This document shows positions 17,870 to 26,905 of a stretch of DNA of 64,000 nucleotides, piece after piece. The DNA comes from Arcobacter ellisii. Lineage in GTDB: Bacteria; Campylobacterota; Campylobacteria; Campylobacterales; Arcobacteraceae. Location: positions 310,001 through 374,000 of the forward strand of contig NZ_CP032097.1 of assembly GCF_003544915.1 (NCBI RefSeq), read 5' to 3'. The notes under the pieces are model-generated. The model had not been told where the DNA came from. It ran no database searches and was given only the letters and a program-made list of their open reading frames with translations. The stretch's first letter is position 1, and each line of letters begins with the position of its first letter. The translations under genes were made by a program, and so were the position numbers.

Positions 17870-18613
17870 ATGACTTTATTTGAACTAAAATGCGAAGCAT
17901 ATTTAAAAGATTTTATAGAATTAAAAGAGAGTTTTGATATCTTATCAAAATATATAAATTTTTCTATTTACCAAAGTAAAAAGTTGGATTTAGAAAATAA
18001 AGATAAATCTATGAATAACTACTGTTTTGGGAATTTCTACCCAACAGAGAGTGATAGAATTTATAAAAAAGATAAGGTTTATAAATTTGTAATTAGAAGT
18101 ATTGATAAAGAATTAATTGATGAATTAGAAATTTTACTTTATCAAAATGTAAACAATAAATTTTTACAAGTAATAAATGTAGAAAAAAAAGATATAAAAC
18201 AATATTTTATTAAAGAGTTATATAGTGCAACTCCTGTAATTGTATCTGATAGAAGAGATTCTCAAGGAAAACAACTATTTTGGTCACTATATTACAATGG
18301 AGATATTTCATCTTTACAAAAAAGACTTCAAAATAATTTAGAAAAGAAGTTAAAACAGTTTTACAAAGAAGAGGTAAATGATTCAAATAGTTTTATTCAA
18401 GAAATTGAATTAAAAAATGAAAAACCTCAATCAATCTATTTTAAAACAACAAAAAATAGTAAAGAAAAAATTGTAAGATTAATTGGTAATAAATTAAGAA
18501 TTGTGCCAAATAAAGATGAAATATCACAAAAACTAGCTTTTTTATCCCTTGCTGTAGGTTTAGGTGAAAAAAGTAGTTTAGGTGGAGGTTTTTGTTTTGG
18601 AAGAGGAGCTTAA
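17870..18613 (+). CDS. Stand-alone Cas6-like protein
   Basis: This 247-residue protein resembles the Cas6 family of CRISPR RNA-processing endoribonucleases. The N-terminal pattern ends in a phrase like CFGNFYPTESDRIYKKDKVY followed by KFVIRSID, the centre has ELYSATPVIV, and the protein ends with the glycine-rich loop GLGEKSSLGGGFCFGRG (about residues 230-246), typical of RAMP/Cas6 proteins. No histidine occurs anywhere in the chain, so the usual catalytic histidine is missing. No other cas gene and no repeat array is visible in the 64 kb. It may process a distant array, bind RNA without cutting, or be a domesticated remnant; it is intact and has its own ribosome binding region. Confidence 0.62.
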   Translation: MTLFELKCEAYLKDFIELKESFDILSKYINFSIYQSKKLDLENKDKSMNNYCFGNFYPTESDRIYKKDKVYKFVIRSIDKELIDELEILLYQNVNNKFLQVINVEKKDIKQYFIKELYSATPVIVSDRRDSQGKQLFWSLYYNGDISSLQKRLQNNLEKKLKQFYKEEVNDSNSFIQEIELKNEKPQSIYFKTTKNSKEKIVRLIGNKLRIVPNKDEISQKLAFLSLAVGLGEKSSLGGGFCFGRGA

Positions 18614-18633
18614 AACAGTTTTATTCTGTTTTA
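18611..18633. terminator. Bidirectional terminator between the Cas6-like gene and glnD
   Basis: Arms of 8 bp (18611-18618 and 18626-18633, TAAAACAG and its complement) enclose a 7-base loop. The hairpin overlaps the stop codons of both convergent genes and has A/T runs on both sides. Confidence 0.6.
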
Positions 18634-21161
18634 TCCCCTCTACACATAAGATTTACAATCTCATCTTGGTTTGAACAAAAATTTCCATTCTTTTCAATCA
18701 AAATTAAATCCCTTGCATAACCTTTTAAAGTGTGAAGTTTTGCACTTTCAATTTCAACATTAAAATCATCAAAGATTTTAGCTATATATGCAAATAAACC
18801 TTTTTGGTCTTTTGCTATTATGTGCATAGCTGCAAGATATGCTGTGTGATTACAATCAATTTTTATATTCTCTTTTTTTATAACTGGAGTTAGAAGAGTT
18901 GTTGTTTTACTCATATCAAAAGAGTCTTTTATAATCTCTTCAATAAAATAAATATCTTCATTATCAACTTTTTCTGAAAAAGAGATTTCAAAGGCTTTTT
19001 TATTGTCATAAAGTTTAAAAATATTCATATAGGCAATATTTAAAAACTCTAACTTTCCTAATAAATAACCAAGATTTAAAGGTGATTTTCTAATGATTCT
19101 AATTGTTAATTGAGGCTCATTAGTGATTTTATAAATATAAGTATCAACATCTTTTGCTTTTATTGCAATATCTAAAATCTCTTCAGCTTTTAATCGTAAA
19201 AAGATTTGATTTGAAGCTATATACATAATTTTCTTTTGTAAAATTGAAGGAAGGTCTTTATATCTTTCAAGATTTTTGATTGCATTTTGTTTTGCAATTC
19301 TTCTTTTACTCTCATTTAAAAACTCTTCATCTTCAAAAGCTGGTAAAGATTGATAATATAATTGTCTTAATAATGAAGAAATAGAACTATTAAAAATATT
19401 TTTTGCAACAGCAGAAATATCACAATATGTAATCACATATAACATATTTAAAGACTCTTTTGTTTTTATAAGACCTGTAAAGTTTAAAATAGTTTTTTCA
19501 GAATAAATATCTTCATGGGTTGCCATATATGACATCATATTATGATACCTAACTAAATTTGCACCAACTTTTATAAACTCTTCATCAAAATCAAAAGATT
19601 TCATCATACTTTTAAATAGTTTTTCCCCTACGATATGATGATCTTCTTTTCTTCCTTTTCCAATATCATGGAAAAATGATACAAGTCTTACGATAATTTT
19701 TTGTTCATTTGTAAGTTCATCGTAAATTGATTTTACATGTTCATTTTCAATATTTTGAGCAAATTTTAATGTTTTTATAGAGTGAATATCCACAGGATGT
19801 TTATGATATCCATCAAATTGTGGTAAATCTATCATAGTTTTTGTACTAGGAAGTACAGCCCTAAATAGTCCTGCATTATAAATAAGTTTAATCAACGGAT
19901 ACAAATTTGGTTTACACAAAAGAGTTTTTACAGTTTTTTTCAGCTCTTTAGTTTGAACTTTTGGAAGTTTAGTTTTACTTGCATAATAGATATATGACCT
20001 ATCGAATTTTTCAACATTTGAAGGTAATTCAATTAATTCTTTAAGTAGATTATTTAAAGATTGAGGTTTTGTACTAAAAGAACAATAGAGTTCATTTTCT
20101 ATTATGTAAAGATTTTTTTTGTATCTTTTTGTTTTTAATTTTGTAATATTAGTAGCTTCAAACAAAGCAATTCTTGTGAATTTTTTTACCATAGTTGCTG
20201 TGAAATTATGAATAATATGTAAACAAGAGATGATTTTTGTCATACAAAGTCTATCTTTTGTATATCTTGATGTACTTTTAAATCCGAGTTTTGAGCTCAA
20301 ATCAGGCAATATATCAAAAGTTACTTGGTCTAATTTTTTTCTAGCAATATTATGTAAAGCATTTCTAACTTGAAAAATAAATTCTAAGGCTTGTCGATAT
20401 TTTCTATATTCATCTTCTGTAAATTGTCTTCCAACTAAATCTTTTGTATTTGTAACTCCATACAATATATTAGCCATCCAATACATCATATTTGATTCTC
20501 TAATCCCACCATAACCATCTTTTATATTCGGTTCCATTTTTAGTGGATATTTTAAAAGTCTTTGTTTATGTTCTTCAAGTTTTTCTAAAATAAACTCTTT
20601 TTGATTTGTATTTCTAATGATTTTTAATACATTTTCATATCTAAACCACAAAATTTTAGAACCATAAATCATTCTTGATTCTAAAATCGAACTTTTTATT
20701 GTAATATCTTCTTTTACAGCTTCACTTATCTCTTTTAGTTCATGAACCCTAGAACCTAGTTTTAAACCACAATCCCAAGCCAAAGTTATAAACTCTTCCA
20801 TAATATCTTTTAGATTATAACCTTTGATATTTTCATATAAAATCATAATATCAATATCAGAATAAATACACAGTTGTTCTCTTCCATAAGAACCTAAAGC
20901 AATCAAAGAAATTGGAATTGAAGTACTCATTGGTTGATGAGAACCAAAATTTTTTCTTAGGATATATTTGTATAAAAGGATTAAAAATTTATCTGTATGT
21001 TTTGTATGTTTGATGAAAAAATCTTTTCCACCCGTTGTTTCAACAGTTGTATCAATTGAGTCTAAATAGTTTTTATAGTATGTTTTAAAAACTTTAGAAA
21101 TTTGAAAATCTGTTGCATTATTTGAGATTAGTTCTTCAATTTGAATATTTAATTCTGTCAT
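18621..21161 (-). CDS. glnD: [Protein-PII] uridylyltransferase / uridylyl-removing enzyme
   Basis: This 846-residue bifunctional nitrogen sensor adds UMP to PII proteins when glutamine is low and removes it when glutamine is high. Domains in order: nucleotidyltransferase with GSYGREQLCIYSDIDIMILY (residues about 70-95), PII-uridylyltransferase helical region, HD hydrolase with SFFHDIGKGRKEDHH, and two C-terminal ACT domains (the last begins near AMHIIAKDQKGLFAYIAKIF) for glutamine sensing. Two PII targets with Tyr51 are encoded 7-11 kb away. It overlaps the NtrC-like gene upstream by four bases, so both are one operon. Length is close to Escherichia coli GlnD. Confidence 0.94.
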   Translation of the reverse strand: MTELNIQIEELISNNATDFQISKVFKTYYKNYLDSIDTTVETTGGKDFFIKHTKHTDKFLILLYKYILRKNFGSHQPMSTSIPISLIALGSYGREQLCIYSDIDIMILYENIKGYNLKDIMEEFITLAWDCGLKLGSRVHELKEISEAVKEDITIKSSILESRMIYGSKILWFRYENVLKIIRNTNQKEFILEKLEEHKQRLLKYPLKMEPNIKDGYGGIRESNMMYWMANILYGVTNTKDLVGRQFTEDEYRKYRQALEFIFQVRNALHNIARKKLDQVTFDILPDLSSKLGFKSTSRYTKDRLCMTKIISCLHIIHNFTATMVKKFTRIALFEATNITKLKTKRYKKNLYIIENELYCSFSTKPQSLNNLLKELIELPSNVEKFDRSYIYYASKTKLPKVQTKELKKTVKTLLCKPNLYPLIKLIYNAGLFRAVLPSTKTMIDLPQFDGYHKHPVDIHSIKTLKFAQNIENEHVKSIYDELTNEQKIIVRLVSFFHDIGKGRKEDHHIVGEKLFKSMMKSFDFDEEFIKVGANLVRYHNMMSYMATHEDIYSEKTILNFTGLIKTKESLNMLYVITYCDISAVAKNIFNSSISSLLRQLYYQSLPAFEDEEFLNESKRRIAKQNAIKNLERYKDLPSILQKKIMYIASNQIFLRLKAEEILDIAIKAKDVDTYIYKITNEPQLTIRIIRKSPLNLGYLLGKLEFLNIAYMNIFKLYDNKKAFEISFSEKVDNEDIYFIEEIIKDSFDMSKTTTLLTPVIKKENIKIDCNHTAYLAAMHIIAKDQKGLFAYIAKIFDDFNVEIESAKLHTLKGYARDLILIEKNGNFCSNQDEIVNLMCRGDKTE

Positions 21162-21910
21162 AATAAGTCTTTATAAATTTCCAATTTTTTTCTTAGAGTA
21201 ATTCTATTTAAACCTAAGTGTTTTGCAACTTGAACTTGAGATTTATATTTTTTTGTTGCAGCTTTTAGTAAAGGAACTTCAAAAATATATGATAAATCTT
21301 TATAAGAATTTTCTCCATATAAATTTTCACTTATATATTTTTCTAAAAACATTAAAATTTCATGTTCTCCAATAGTTTCAAAAAGGTAAGAAAAATAGAT
21401 AGATTTTCTTAAACTATGCGAGTTGTTGGAAATATTTATAATTAGTTTTGATTGGGGAATTAAAGGCATATCTAAAATAGCACTAGCTTCTTGCGAAAAT
21501 TTATTTACTAAAGCTTTTGTATCCTCTTCTCTTTTACTTAAAACAGGAATTTCTAAGTTAATTGAAAAGATATCTTTTAATTTTTGATTTAGATTTTCTG
21601 TTGGAGAAATAGCAATAATTCTTATAGAGTTCTCTTCTATCCATTTTAAAAATATATCTATGTTAGTGATTTCATTTATTTTGTCAATAATAATAGCTTC
21701 ATTTTGTAAAGTTAGTACATCATCTACGATATCTTTTTGTAAATTTTTTGCTTCATAAATTTCAGATTGGGGTAATATATATTTTGCTAAAGATTTTTTA
21801 CCAACACCATTTTCTCCAAGAATTAAAGCGTTTACTTCTACTGCTTGTAAAAGTTTAGCTGAGTTTAAAATCTCCTTGGAAATACTATCTTTTGCTATAT
21901 ATTCTTGCAT
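21158..21910 (-). CDS. NtrC-like regulator without receiver domain or GAFTGA loop
   Basis: This 250-residue protein looks like a cut-down bacterial enhancer-binding protein. The N-terminus goes straight into an AAA+-like domain with a Walker A (LGENGVGKKSLA) and a degenerate Walker B (EAIIIDKINEI). SKREEDTKALVNKFSQEA matches the region after the sensor motifs in NtrC proteins. The C-terminus is an HTH_8/Fis-type helix-turn-helix (QVQVAKHLGLNRITLRKKL). I see no phosphoreceiver domain and no GAFTGA motif, which is needed to drive sigma54. It is co-transcribed with glnD. I infer a nitrogen regulator acting at sigma70 promoters through the dyads found at amtB-1, amtB-2 and its own promoter. Confidence 0.75.
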   Translation of the reverse strand: MQEYIAKDSISKEILNSAKLLQAVEVNALILGENGVGKKSLAKYILPQSEIYEAKNLQKDIVDDVLTLQNEAIIIDKINEITNIDIFLKWIEENSIRIIAISPTENLNQKLKDIFSINLEIPVLSKREEDTKALVNKFSQEASAILDMPLIPQSKLIINISNNSHSLRKSIYFSYLFETIGEHEILMFLEKYISENLYGENSYKDLSYIFEVPLLKAATKKYKSQVQVAKHLGLNRITLRKKLEIYKDLL

Positions 21911-21966
21911 ACTATATTACCTCTACTGAATCTGAAAATTTTGAATAGAAAATCCGTTATTAAAAT

Positions 21967-21972
21967 ATTATA
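21967..21972 (-). promoter_or_regulatory. -10 box (TATAAT) of the NtrC-like/glnD operon
   Basis: Read on the minus strand this is TATAAT, giving a predicted transcript start near 21960 and a leader of about 50 bases. The dyad at 22003-22019 is centred 39 bp upstream of the first base of this box. Confidence 0.6.
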
Positions 21973-22002
21973 CTGTATAAAAATGAAAAAAAACTAAAAA
22001 AA

Positions 22003-22019
22003 TGTATAAAAAATAAACA
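22003..22019. promoter_or_regulatory. Putative nitrogen operator (TGTATA-N5-TAAACA)
   Basis: One mismatch from the perfect dyad TGTATA-N5-TATACA found before amtB-1. The site lies between the divergent NtrC-like/glnD operon and the sensor kinase gene. A half-site TGTATA (21974-21979) lies exactly 29 bases before this one. The position 39 bp upstream of the minus-strand -10 box suggests autoregulation of the NtrC-like gene. Confidence 0.55.
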
Positions 22020-22101
22020 ATTGTAACAATAAATAAAATTATTATTTAATTAAAAATATGTAATACTCTAAACAACAGAATAATAAATAAGAAGGCTTTA
22101 T

Positions 22102-23859
22102 TTGAAGAAGAAAAGTAAATATATTTTAATAAATTTTTTAGTGCTAGTTCTTCTTTGTTTTATAACGGCTTTAGGTGGTACTCAGTTTATTCTTAAAAAA
22201 GAAAAAGAGCTTTTACAAGAGAAATATAATAGTGTAACAATCAATATTAAAGATAAAATTAATTCTTTGATTCTTTCTAAAAAAAATGCAACATTAGCTA
22301 TTACTTTGACTTTAGCTGAAAATGAAAATATCAAAAAACCTATTCTTAAAACAAATGAAAAAAATTTTTATGATTTGGATATTTTAAGTAAAAAATTAAG
22401 AGATTATACAGATTTTAAAAATGTTTGGTTCCAAATAATTAATAAAGAGGGAATCTCTGTTTATAGAAGTTGGACAAAAGATAAAAACGATGAAATAAAA
22501 TTATATAGATTGGATTTACAAAAAATATTAGAAAAACCTCAAATAAAAAATACAATAAGTGTTGGAATTTATGATATTACATTCAAATCAATTGTTCCAA
22601 TTTATGAAGATAATAATTTTATAGGAATATTAGAAGGAATAACACATTTTAACTCTATTACAAAAGATTTAAGAGAAATTGATAACTTAGAACCAATAAT
22701 TTTAGTGGATAAATATTTTACTAAACAACTAAAAGAGAACAGTTTTAGTAAGATATTTTTTAAAGATTATTATGTCCCAAATATTGATGTTTCAAAAGAG
22801 TTATTGAGTTATTTAGAAAAAGAAGAGATAGAAAACTTTTTGAAAATAAATAGTTATTTAATAAAAGATGGAAAAATAATTACAAATTTTCAGATTTATC
22901 AAGATGATGTTAAATTGGCAAATATTTTGGTATTTAAAGATTTGAATTTAATTGATATATCAGAAATAATAAAATTCAAACAACATGCCTTTTTATATTT
23001 GATTCTATTTTTAATTCTTTTATGTTTAACAGTTTTAATTATTAGTTATTATATTTATTCAAAGAGATTAAAAGAGTTGAATTTATATTTACAACAAACT
23101 GTAAACAAAGAAATCATAAAAAATGATGAAAAAAATAAACTTTTATTTCAACAAAATAAAATGGCAGCAATGGGTGAAATGATAGAAAATATCGCTCATC
23201 AATGGAGACAACCTTTATCTATTATTACAACATCAGCTTCTTCAATAAAATTAAAAAAAGAGTATGGAGTTTTAGAAGATAAAGAGTGTGAAGAATCTCT
23301 TAATTATATAATTGATACAGCAAATTATTTATCAAATACTATAGATGATTTTAGATACTATTTTTCTCCACAGAAAAACAAGAATTTATTCAAAAGCATT
23401 GATTTGATAGAAAAAGCTTTAAATATCGTAAAAATTTCATTTAATAAAAATGATATAAAAATTATAAAAGAGATTGAAGATTGTGAAGTTTTAACTTTTG
23501 AAAATGAGTTATTACAAGTGATAATAAATATTTTAAATAATGCAGAAGATGAACTAATAAAAAAAGAGAAAGATTTTGAAAAATATTTATTTATAAAAAT
23601 AGTTAAAGAAAAAAATACTTTAGAAATTTTTATAAAAGATAATGCAGGTGGAATAAAAGAAGAGATAATAGATAGAATTTTTGAACCATATTTTACTACT
23701 AAACATAAAAGTAAAGGTACAGGAATAGGATTATATATGTGTGAAGAGATAATAAATAAACATATAAAAGGAACTATTAGTGTTTCAAATGAAAAATATG
23801 TTTATCAAAATAAAGAGTATATAGGAGCAATGTTTAAAATAAGTATACCTATTTCATAA
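22102..23859 (+). CDS. Membrane sensor histidine kinase (orphan)
   Basis: This 585-residue sensor begins at TTG after GAAGGC. A first membrane helix (about 9-29) and a second (about 297-320) enclose a roughly 265-residue periplasmic domain that looks like a double-Cache sensor. The kinase core has the H-box ENIAHQWRQPLS with His366, the N-box INILNNAEDEL, and glycine boxes IKDNAGGIKEE and GTGIGLYMCEEII. The HQWRQPL form is typical of kinases from Campylobacterota. No response regulator gene lies nearby. It is divergent from the NtrC-like/glnD operon across a region with the nitrogen dyad, so it may be co-regulated; its ligand is unknown. Confidence 0.9.
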   Translation: MKKKSKYILINFLVLVLLCFITALGGTQFILKKEKELLQEKYNSVTINIKDKINSLILSKKNATLAITLTLAENENIKKPILKTNEKNFYDLDILSKKLRDYTDFKNVWFQIINKEGISVYRSWTKDKNDEIKLYRLDLQKILEKPQIKNTISVGIYDITFKSIVPIYEDNNFIGILEGITHFNSITKDLREIDNLEPIILVDKYFTKQLKENSFSKIFFKDYYVPNIDVSKELLSYLEKEEIENFLKINSYLIKDGKIITNFQIYQDDVKLANILVFKDLNLIDISEIIKFKQHAFLYLILFLILLCLTVLIISYYIYSKRLKELNLYLQQTVNKEIIKNDEKNKLLFQQNKMAAMGEMIENIAHQWRQPLSIITTSASSIKLKKEYGVLEDKECEESLNYIIDTANYLSNTIDDFRYYFSPQKNKNLFKSIDLIEKALNIVKISFNKNDIKIIKEIEDCEVLTFENELLQVIINILNNAEDELIKKEKDFEKYLFIKIVKEKNTLEIFIKDNAGGIKEEIIDRIFEPYFTTKHKSKGTGIGLYMCEEIINKHIKGTISVSNEKYVYQNKEYIGAMFKISIPIS

Positions 23860-23862
23860 AAA

Positions 23863-23885
23863 GCAATGGCTATTAAAGCCATTGC
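23863..23885. terminator. Hairpin terminator between kinase and PDC protein genes
   Basis: Perfect 9-bp arms (GCAATGGCT at 23863-23871, complement at 23877-23885) with loop ATTAA. On the minus strand a T-rich tract follows directly, so it should end the transcript of the PDC protein gene; it can also stall the kinase transcript. Confidence 0.75.
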
Positions 23886-23898
23886 AAAAAGATTAAGA

Positions 23899-24786
23899 TT
23901 ATAGATTTTGTGAATCTGTAGTTTGTTTGTATCGTTTTGATGAAAAGTAAATAAATACAGTTAATGAAATAAGAATCAAGGCAATTCCAGCTATTAAATA
24001 AAAAGCATTTATCATCTGGTCATAGTCATTAATTGCAATTTTAAATACAACAATTAAAGCTTCAATAGATAAGGCAATGATAATTGTTGTTAAAAATTTT
24101 GTTAAAAGTTTTGTTTCAACTCTTGAATTTTTTGAATAAGATTTAAAAAATACTTCTTGTTCTAAAATTGTTTTTGCTAAATCAAATATTGCAATACTTA
24201 AAGTTAAAGCAATAATAGGTTTAAAAATCATTTCTAAAACAATATCATGTTTAGAAAAAATATAGATTACAAAATCGTATAATGAAAAGATTATTGTTGC
24301 CAATGCTAAAAGCATCATAGAAAAACCAGCTAAAATATAAAAGCCTTTTGTAAGGCTATGAAATGGTTTATTTAATTCAATTAAATTTAATTTCTGTAAT
24401 AAAACATCAATTTGAAAATCTAAAAAAAAGATTTCATCTCCCTCTTTTATTGTAACAGTTACACATGTACTTCTAGTTGCACTACTTATATATGGTTTTG
24501 AAAAAGCCATATTTGATTCTTTGAAGTGTAGTTTTGAGATTAAATGTGATCTATCTTTATCTTTTCCATTCTCATCAATTTTATATCTATAAAAATTGTT
24601 TGATGTTTGGATTTTTGTATCTTTATTGATAATATAAACTAATTCTAAAGATGGAAATATTTTATAAAGCTGTTTAAAATCGTTTTTTTTGTGAGATGAT
24701 AAACTCCCAATATTTTTTAAACTCTCTTGTAAAAAATATTCAATATCTTCTTGGTGTTGTATATAGGTTTCAAAAAATTCTTTCAT
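23899..24786 (-). CDS. PDC/Cache-like sensor protein with four C-terminal membrane helices
   Basis: This 295-residue protein is not assigned to a named function. Residues about 1-140 resemble a PDC/Cache ligand-binding domain (FPSLELVYIINKDTKIQTSN, then SKPYISSATRSTCVTVTI). There is no N-terminal signal peptide or first membrane helix, which is odd for a Cache domain. Four membrane helices follow at about 150-175, 186-205, 230-250 and 262-282. No enzymatic output domain is seen. The predicted start of transcription is covered by a nitrogen-type dyad (24800-24816), suggesting it is controlled with the ammonium genes. It could be a sensor subunit for another membrane protein. Confidence 0.6.
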   Translation of the reverse strand: MKEFFETYIQHQEDIEYFLQESLKNIGSLSSHKKNDFKQLYKIFPSLELVYIINKDTKIQTSNNFYRYKIDENGKDKDRSHLISKLHFKESNMAFSKPYISSATRSTCVTVTIKEGDEIFFLDFQIDVLLQKLNLIELNKPFHSLTKGFYILAGFSMMLLALATIIFSLYDFVIYIFSKHDIVLEMIFKPIIALTLSIAIFDLAKTILEQEVFFKSYSKNSRVETKLLTKFLTTIIIALSIEALIVVFKIAINDYDQMINAFYLIAGIALILISLTVFIYFSSKRYKQTTDSQNL

Positions 24787-24799
24787 AATATATTCCTAT

Positions 24800-24816
24800 T
24801 GTATATTTTTTATGTA
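24800..24816. promoter_or_regulatory. Putative nitrogen operator over the PDC-protein promoter
   Basis: On the minus strand the site reads TACATA-N5-TATACA, one mismatch from the perfect dyad before amtB-1. It lies directly downstream of a minus-strand TATAAT (24817-24822), covering the expected start of transcription. A bound protein here would be expected to repress. Confidence 0.5.
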
Positions 24817-24879
24817 ATTATATAAAAAATTTACCATAGGAAAGAGAATATATTGTTTATTAACTAATCAGTTAAGAAT

Positions 24880-26805
24880 TTATATTTTAATACCAAACTC
24901 TTTAATCATATTGTCTGCAAGTAATTTTAAGTTTGCTTTATCAACTTCTTTTTCTACACCTTTTGTCAAATTTATAATATTTGAATGGTATTTTTCAAGA
25001 AACTTAAGTATTTTAGGGTCTTTTTTCATAGGATTATTTACTAAAGCACCTTCATCAAGTAGTTCAATAACAAAATCTTTTTTACCCATAAAAGCTGCAT
25101 AATTTATAGGTCTAACTCCAAACATATCAGGAATATTTACTATTTCTTTGTTGTAGTTATGAATTAATTTAAAATATTTTGTAGTATTTTTCCAAATACA
25201 ATTATGAATAATACTTCTTCCTTTTGTATCTGTAATATAACAATCAGCTCTTAATTCTAATAATAATCTTATTGTATATTCACATTTTTCTGTAACAGCA
25301 ACATGTAAAGCAGTTAAGCCTTCATTATTTTTTGCATTTATATCAACACCTGAATTTATAAGGCTTTTTAAAGTATTTAAGTATAACTTTTTGTCTTTTA
25401 TTTTACCTTGGTAGTTATATTCCATCAATTTAAAGATTATGTTATTCCCATCTTTATCTTTTTGGTTTAGGTTAATATTTTTTATTCTAAGAATTTTAAA
25501 TAATTTGAAATTAAAATGCAAAATAGATTGGAAAAACATAGGCTCTCCCATTGAATTCAACTGGTTTAAATCAATCTTACAATTTCTTAAAAGATTTTCT
25601 AAAACAGTTGGATATTCAGCATCATCATTTAATACAATTTTATATTCAAAGTCTAAATCTTTTCTATTTTGAATATGTAAAATAATATCAATTAAAATTT
25701 CAATAATAGATTTCCCAAATTTATTTACTAAAGTTGGATTTGCACCTTTTCCCAAATAAAGTTTTATTAAATCACTGTTTCTAATACCATTTAAAACTAG
25801 AATTAATAAAACAGTTTCACCATTATTATTTTCATGGTTTAAGTGAATATTTGATGTTTCTAAAAATAGATTAATCAAATCTCTATCTTCACTTCTTGTA
25901 GCTAAAAAAAGCGCATTTTCATTTTTATTATCTAAGGCTTCAACATTTATACCAAGATTTATAAGTTCTTTAATCATCTCAAAATGGCTATTTCTTTGTT
26001 CAATATCTTCTTTTGGAGTATTTAAAAAATAGTTAACTGATTCCATCAATAAAGTTGTATTTTGAGAACTTCTACTGTTTATATTACATCCAAGACTTAC
26101 AGCTTTTTCAATAATACTAATATTTTCAATACCTTTTGTTATGGCATAAAATAGAAAATTTTTACCATTTTTATCTAATATTGTAGGGTCTGCTCCTAAA
26201 TCCATCAATAATAGAGCTAAACTATTGTTTTTTAATACAATTTCTTTATGTAAAATTGTATTTCCCTCTTCATTAATTTGATTAAGATTAACCTCTTTTA
26301 ACGAAGCGACTCTTTTTATAATTTCTAAATTTCCATTAGCAATAGCATCAAAAATAAGATTGTTTCCGTGAACATCACAATTTCCTAAGTTTGTTGTAAC
26401 TTCTATCAAATAATTTACAATTCTATTATTTGCACTTATTACAGCATCTTGTAACGCAGTTCTTTTATATATATTTAGGTGATTTATATCTGCTTTATAA
26501 TCAACTAATAATTGAATAATAGCACTACTTTTAGAGTGAATAGAATAAAAAATTGCAGTCTCTTTTTGAGCATTTTCAATTTCAGGACTAACTCCTTGTT
26601 CAAGAAGCCATTGAACTGATTGAAATAACTCTTTTTTGCAGCAATAATGTAAAATATGTTCATCTTTGTAATAGTATGAATTTAAGTTAATGTCTAATTG
26701 AGTGTAAATTTTAGTTATTTTTTCTAAATTGAAAGAAGAACTCAATAGCTCTTTTATAAATTCATCTTCGGTTATTTTGGTCTTCTTAAGAAGTTTATTA
26801 AACAT
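24880..26805 (-). CDS. Ankyrin repeat protein
   Basis: This cytoplasmic protein of about 641 residues is made almost wholly of ankyrin repeats, some sixteen degenerate copies (for example NEEGNTILHKEIVLKNNSLA, NAKNNEGLTALHVAVTEKCE). It has no signal peptide, membrane helix or enzyme domain, so it is probably a protein-protein interaction scaffold. I place the start at the ATG at 26805 because a GGGA sits seven bases before it; in-frame ATG at 26817 and TTG at 26826 have no such site. It is divergent from amtB-1, with the nitrogen dyad in the shared upstream region. Its partner is unknown. Confidence 0.85.
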   Translation of the reverse strand: MFNKLLKKTKITEDEFIKELLSSSFNLEKITKIYTQLDINLNSYYYKDEHILHYCCKKELFQSVQWLLEQGVSPEIENAQKETAIFYSIHSKSSAIIQLLVDYKADINHLNIYKRTALQDAVISANNRIVNYLIEVTTNLGNCDVHGNNLIFDAIANGNLEIIKRVASLKEVNLNQINEEGNTILHKEIVLKNNSLALLLMDLGADPTILDKNGKNFLFYAITKGIENISIIEKAVSLGCNINSRSSQNTTLLMESVNYFLNTPKEDIEQRNSHFEMIKELINLGINVEALDNKNENALFLATRSEDRDLINLFLETSNIHLNHENNNGETVLLILVLNGIRNSDLIKLYLGKGANPTLVNKFGKSIIEILIDIILHIQNRKDLDFEYKIVLNDDAEYPTVLENLLRNCKIDLNQLNSMGEPMFFQSILHFNFKLFKILRIKNINLNQKDKDGNNIIFKLMEYNYQGKIKDKKLYLNTLKSLINSGVDINAKNNEGLTALHVAVTEKCEYTIRLLLELRADCYITDTKGRSIIHNCIWKNTTKYFKLIHNYNKEIVNIPDMFGVRPINYAAFMGKKDFVIELLDEGALVNNPMKKDPKILKFLEKYHSNIINLTKGVEKEVDKANLKLLADNMIKEFGIKI

Positions 26806-26905
26806 TATTTTTCCCATTATTTGCAATTTAATTTAATAGACATTATATAATAAAAATTTTAAATTTTTCAATTTTCAAAACTATAAAAATAAAAAACAAA
26901 TATAA

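Noticed and set aside
17780-18640. CRISPR array near the Cas6-like gene
   Set aside because: I looked for regularly spaced direct repeats on both sides of the gene and through the other intergenic regions and saw none. The only repeats there are short terminator-type hairpins.
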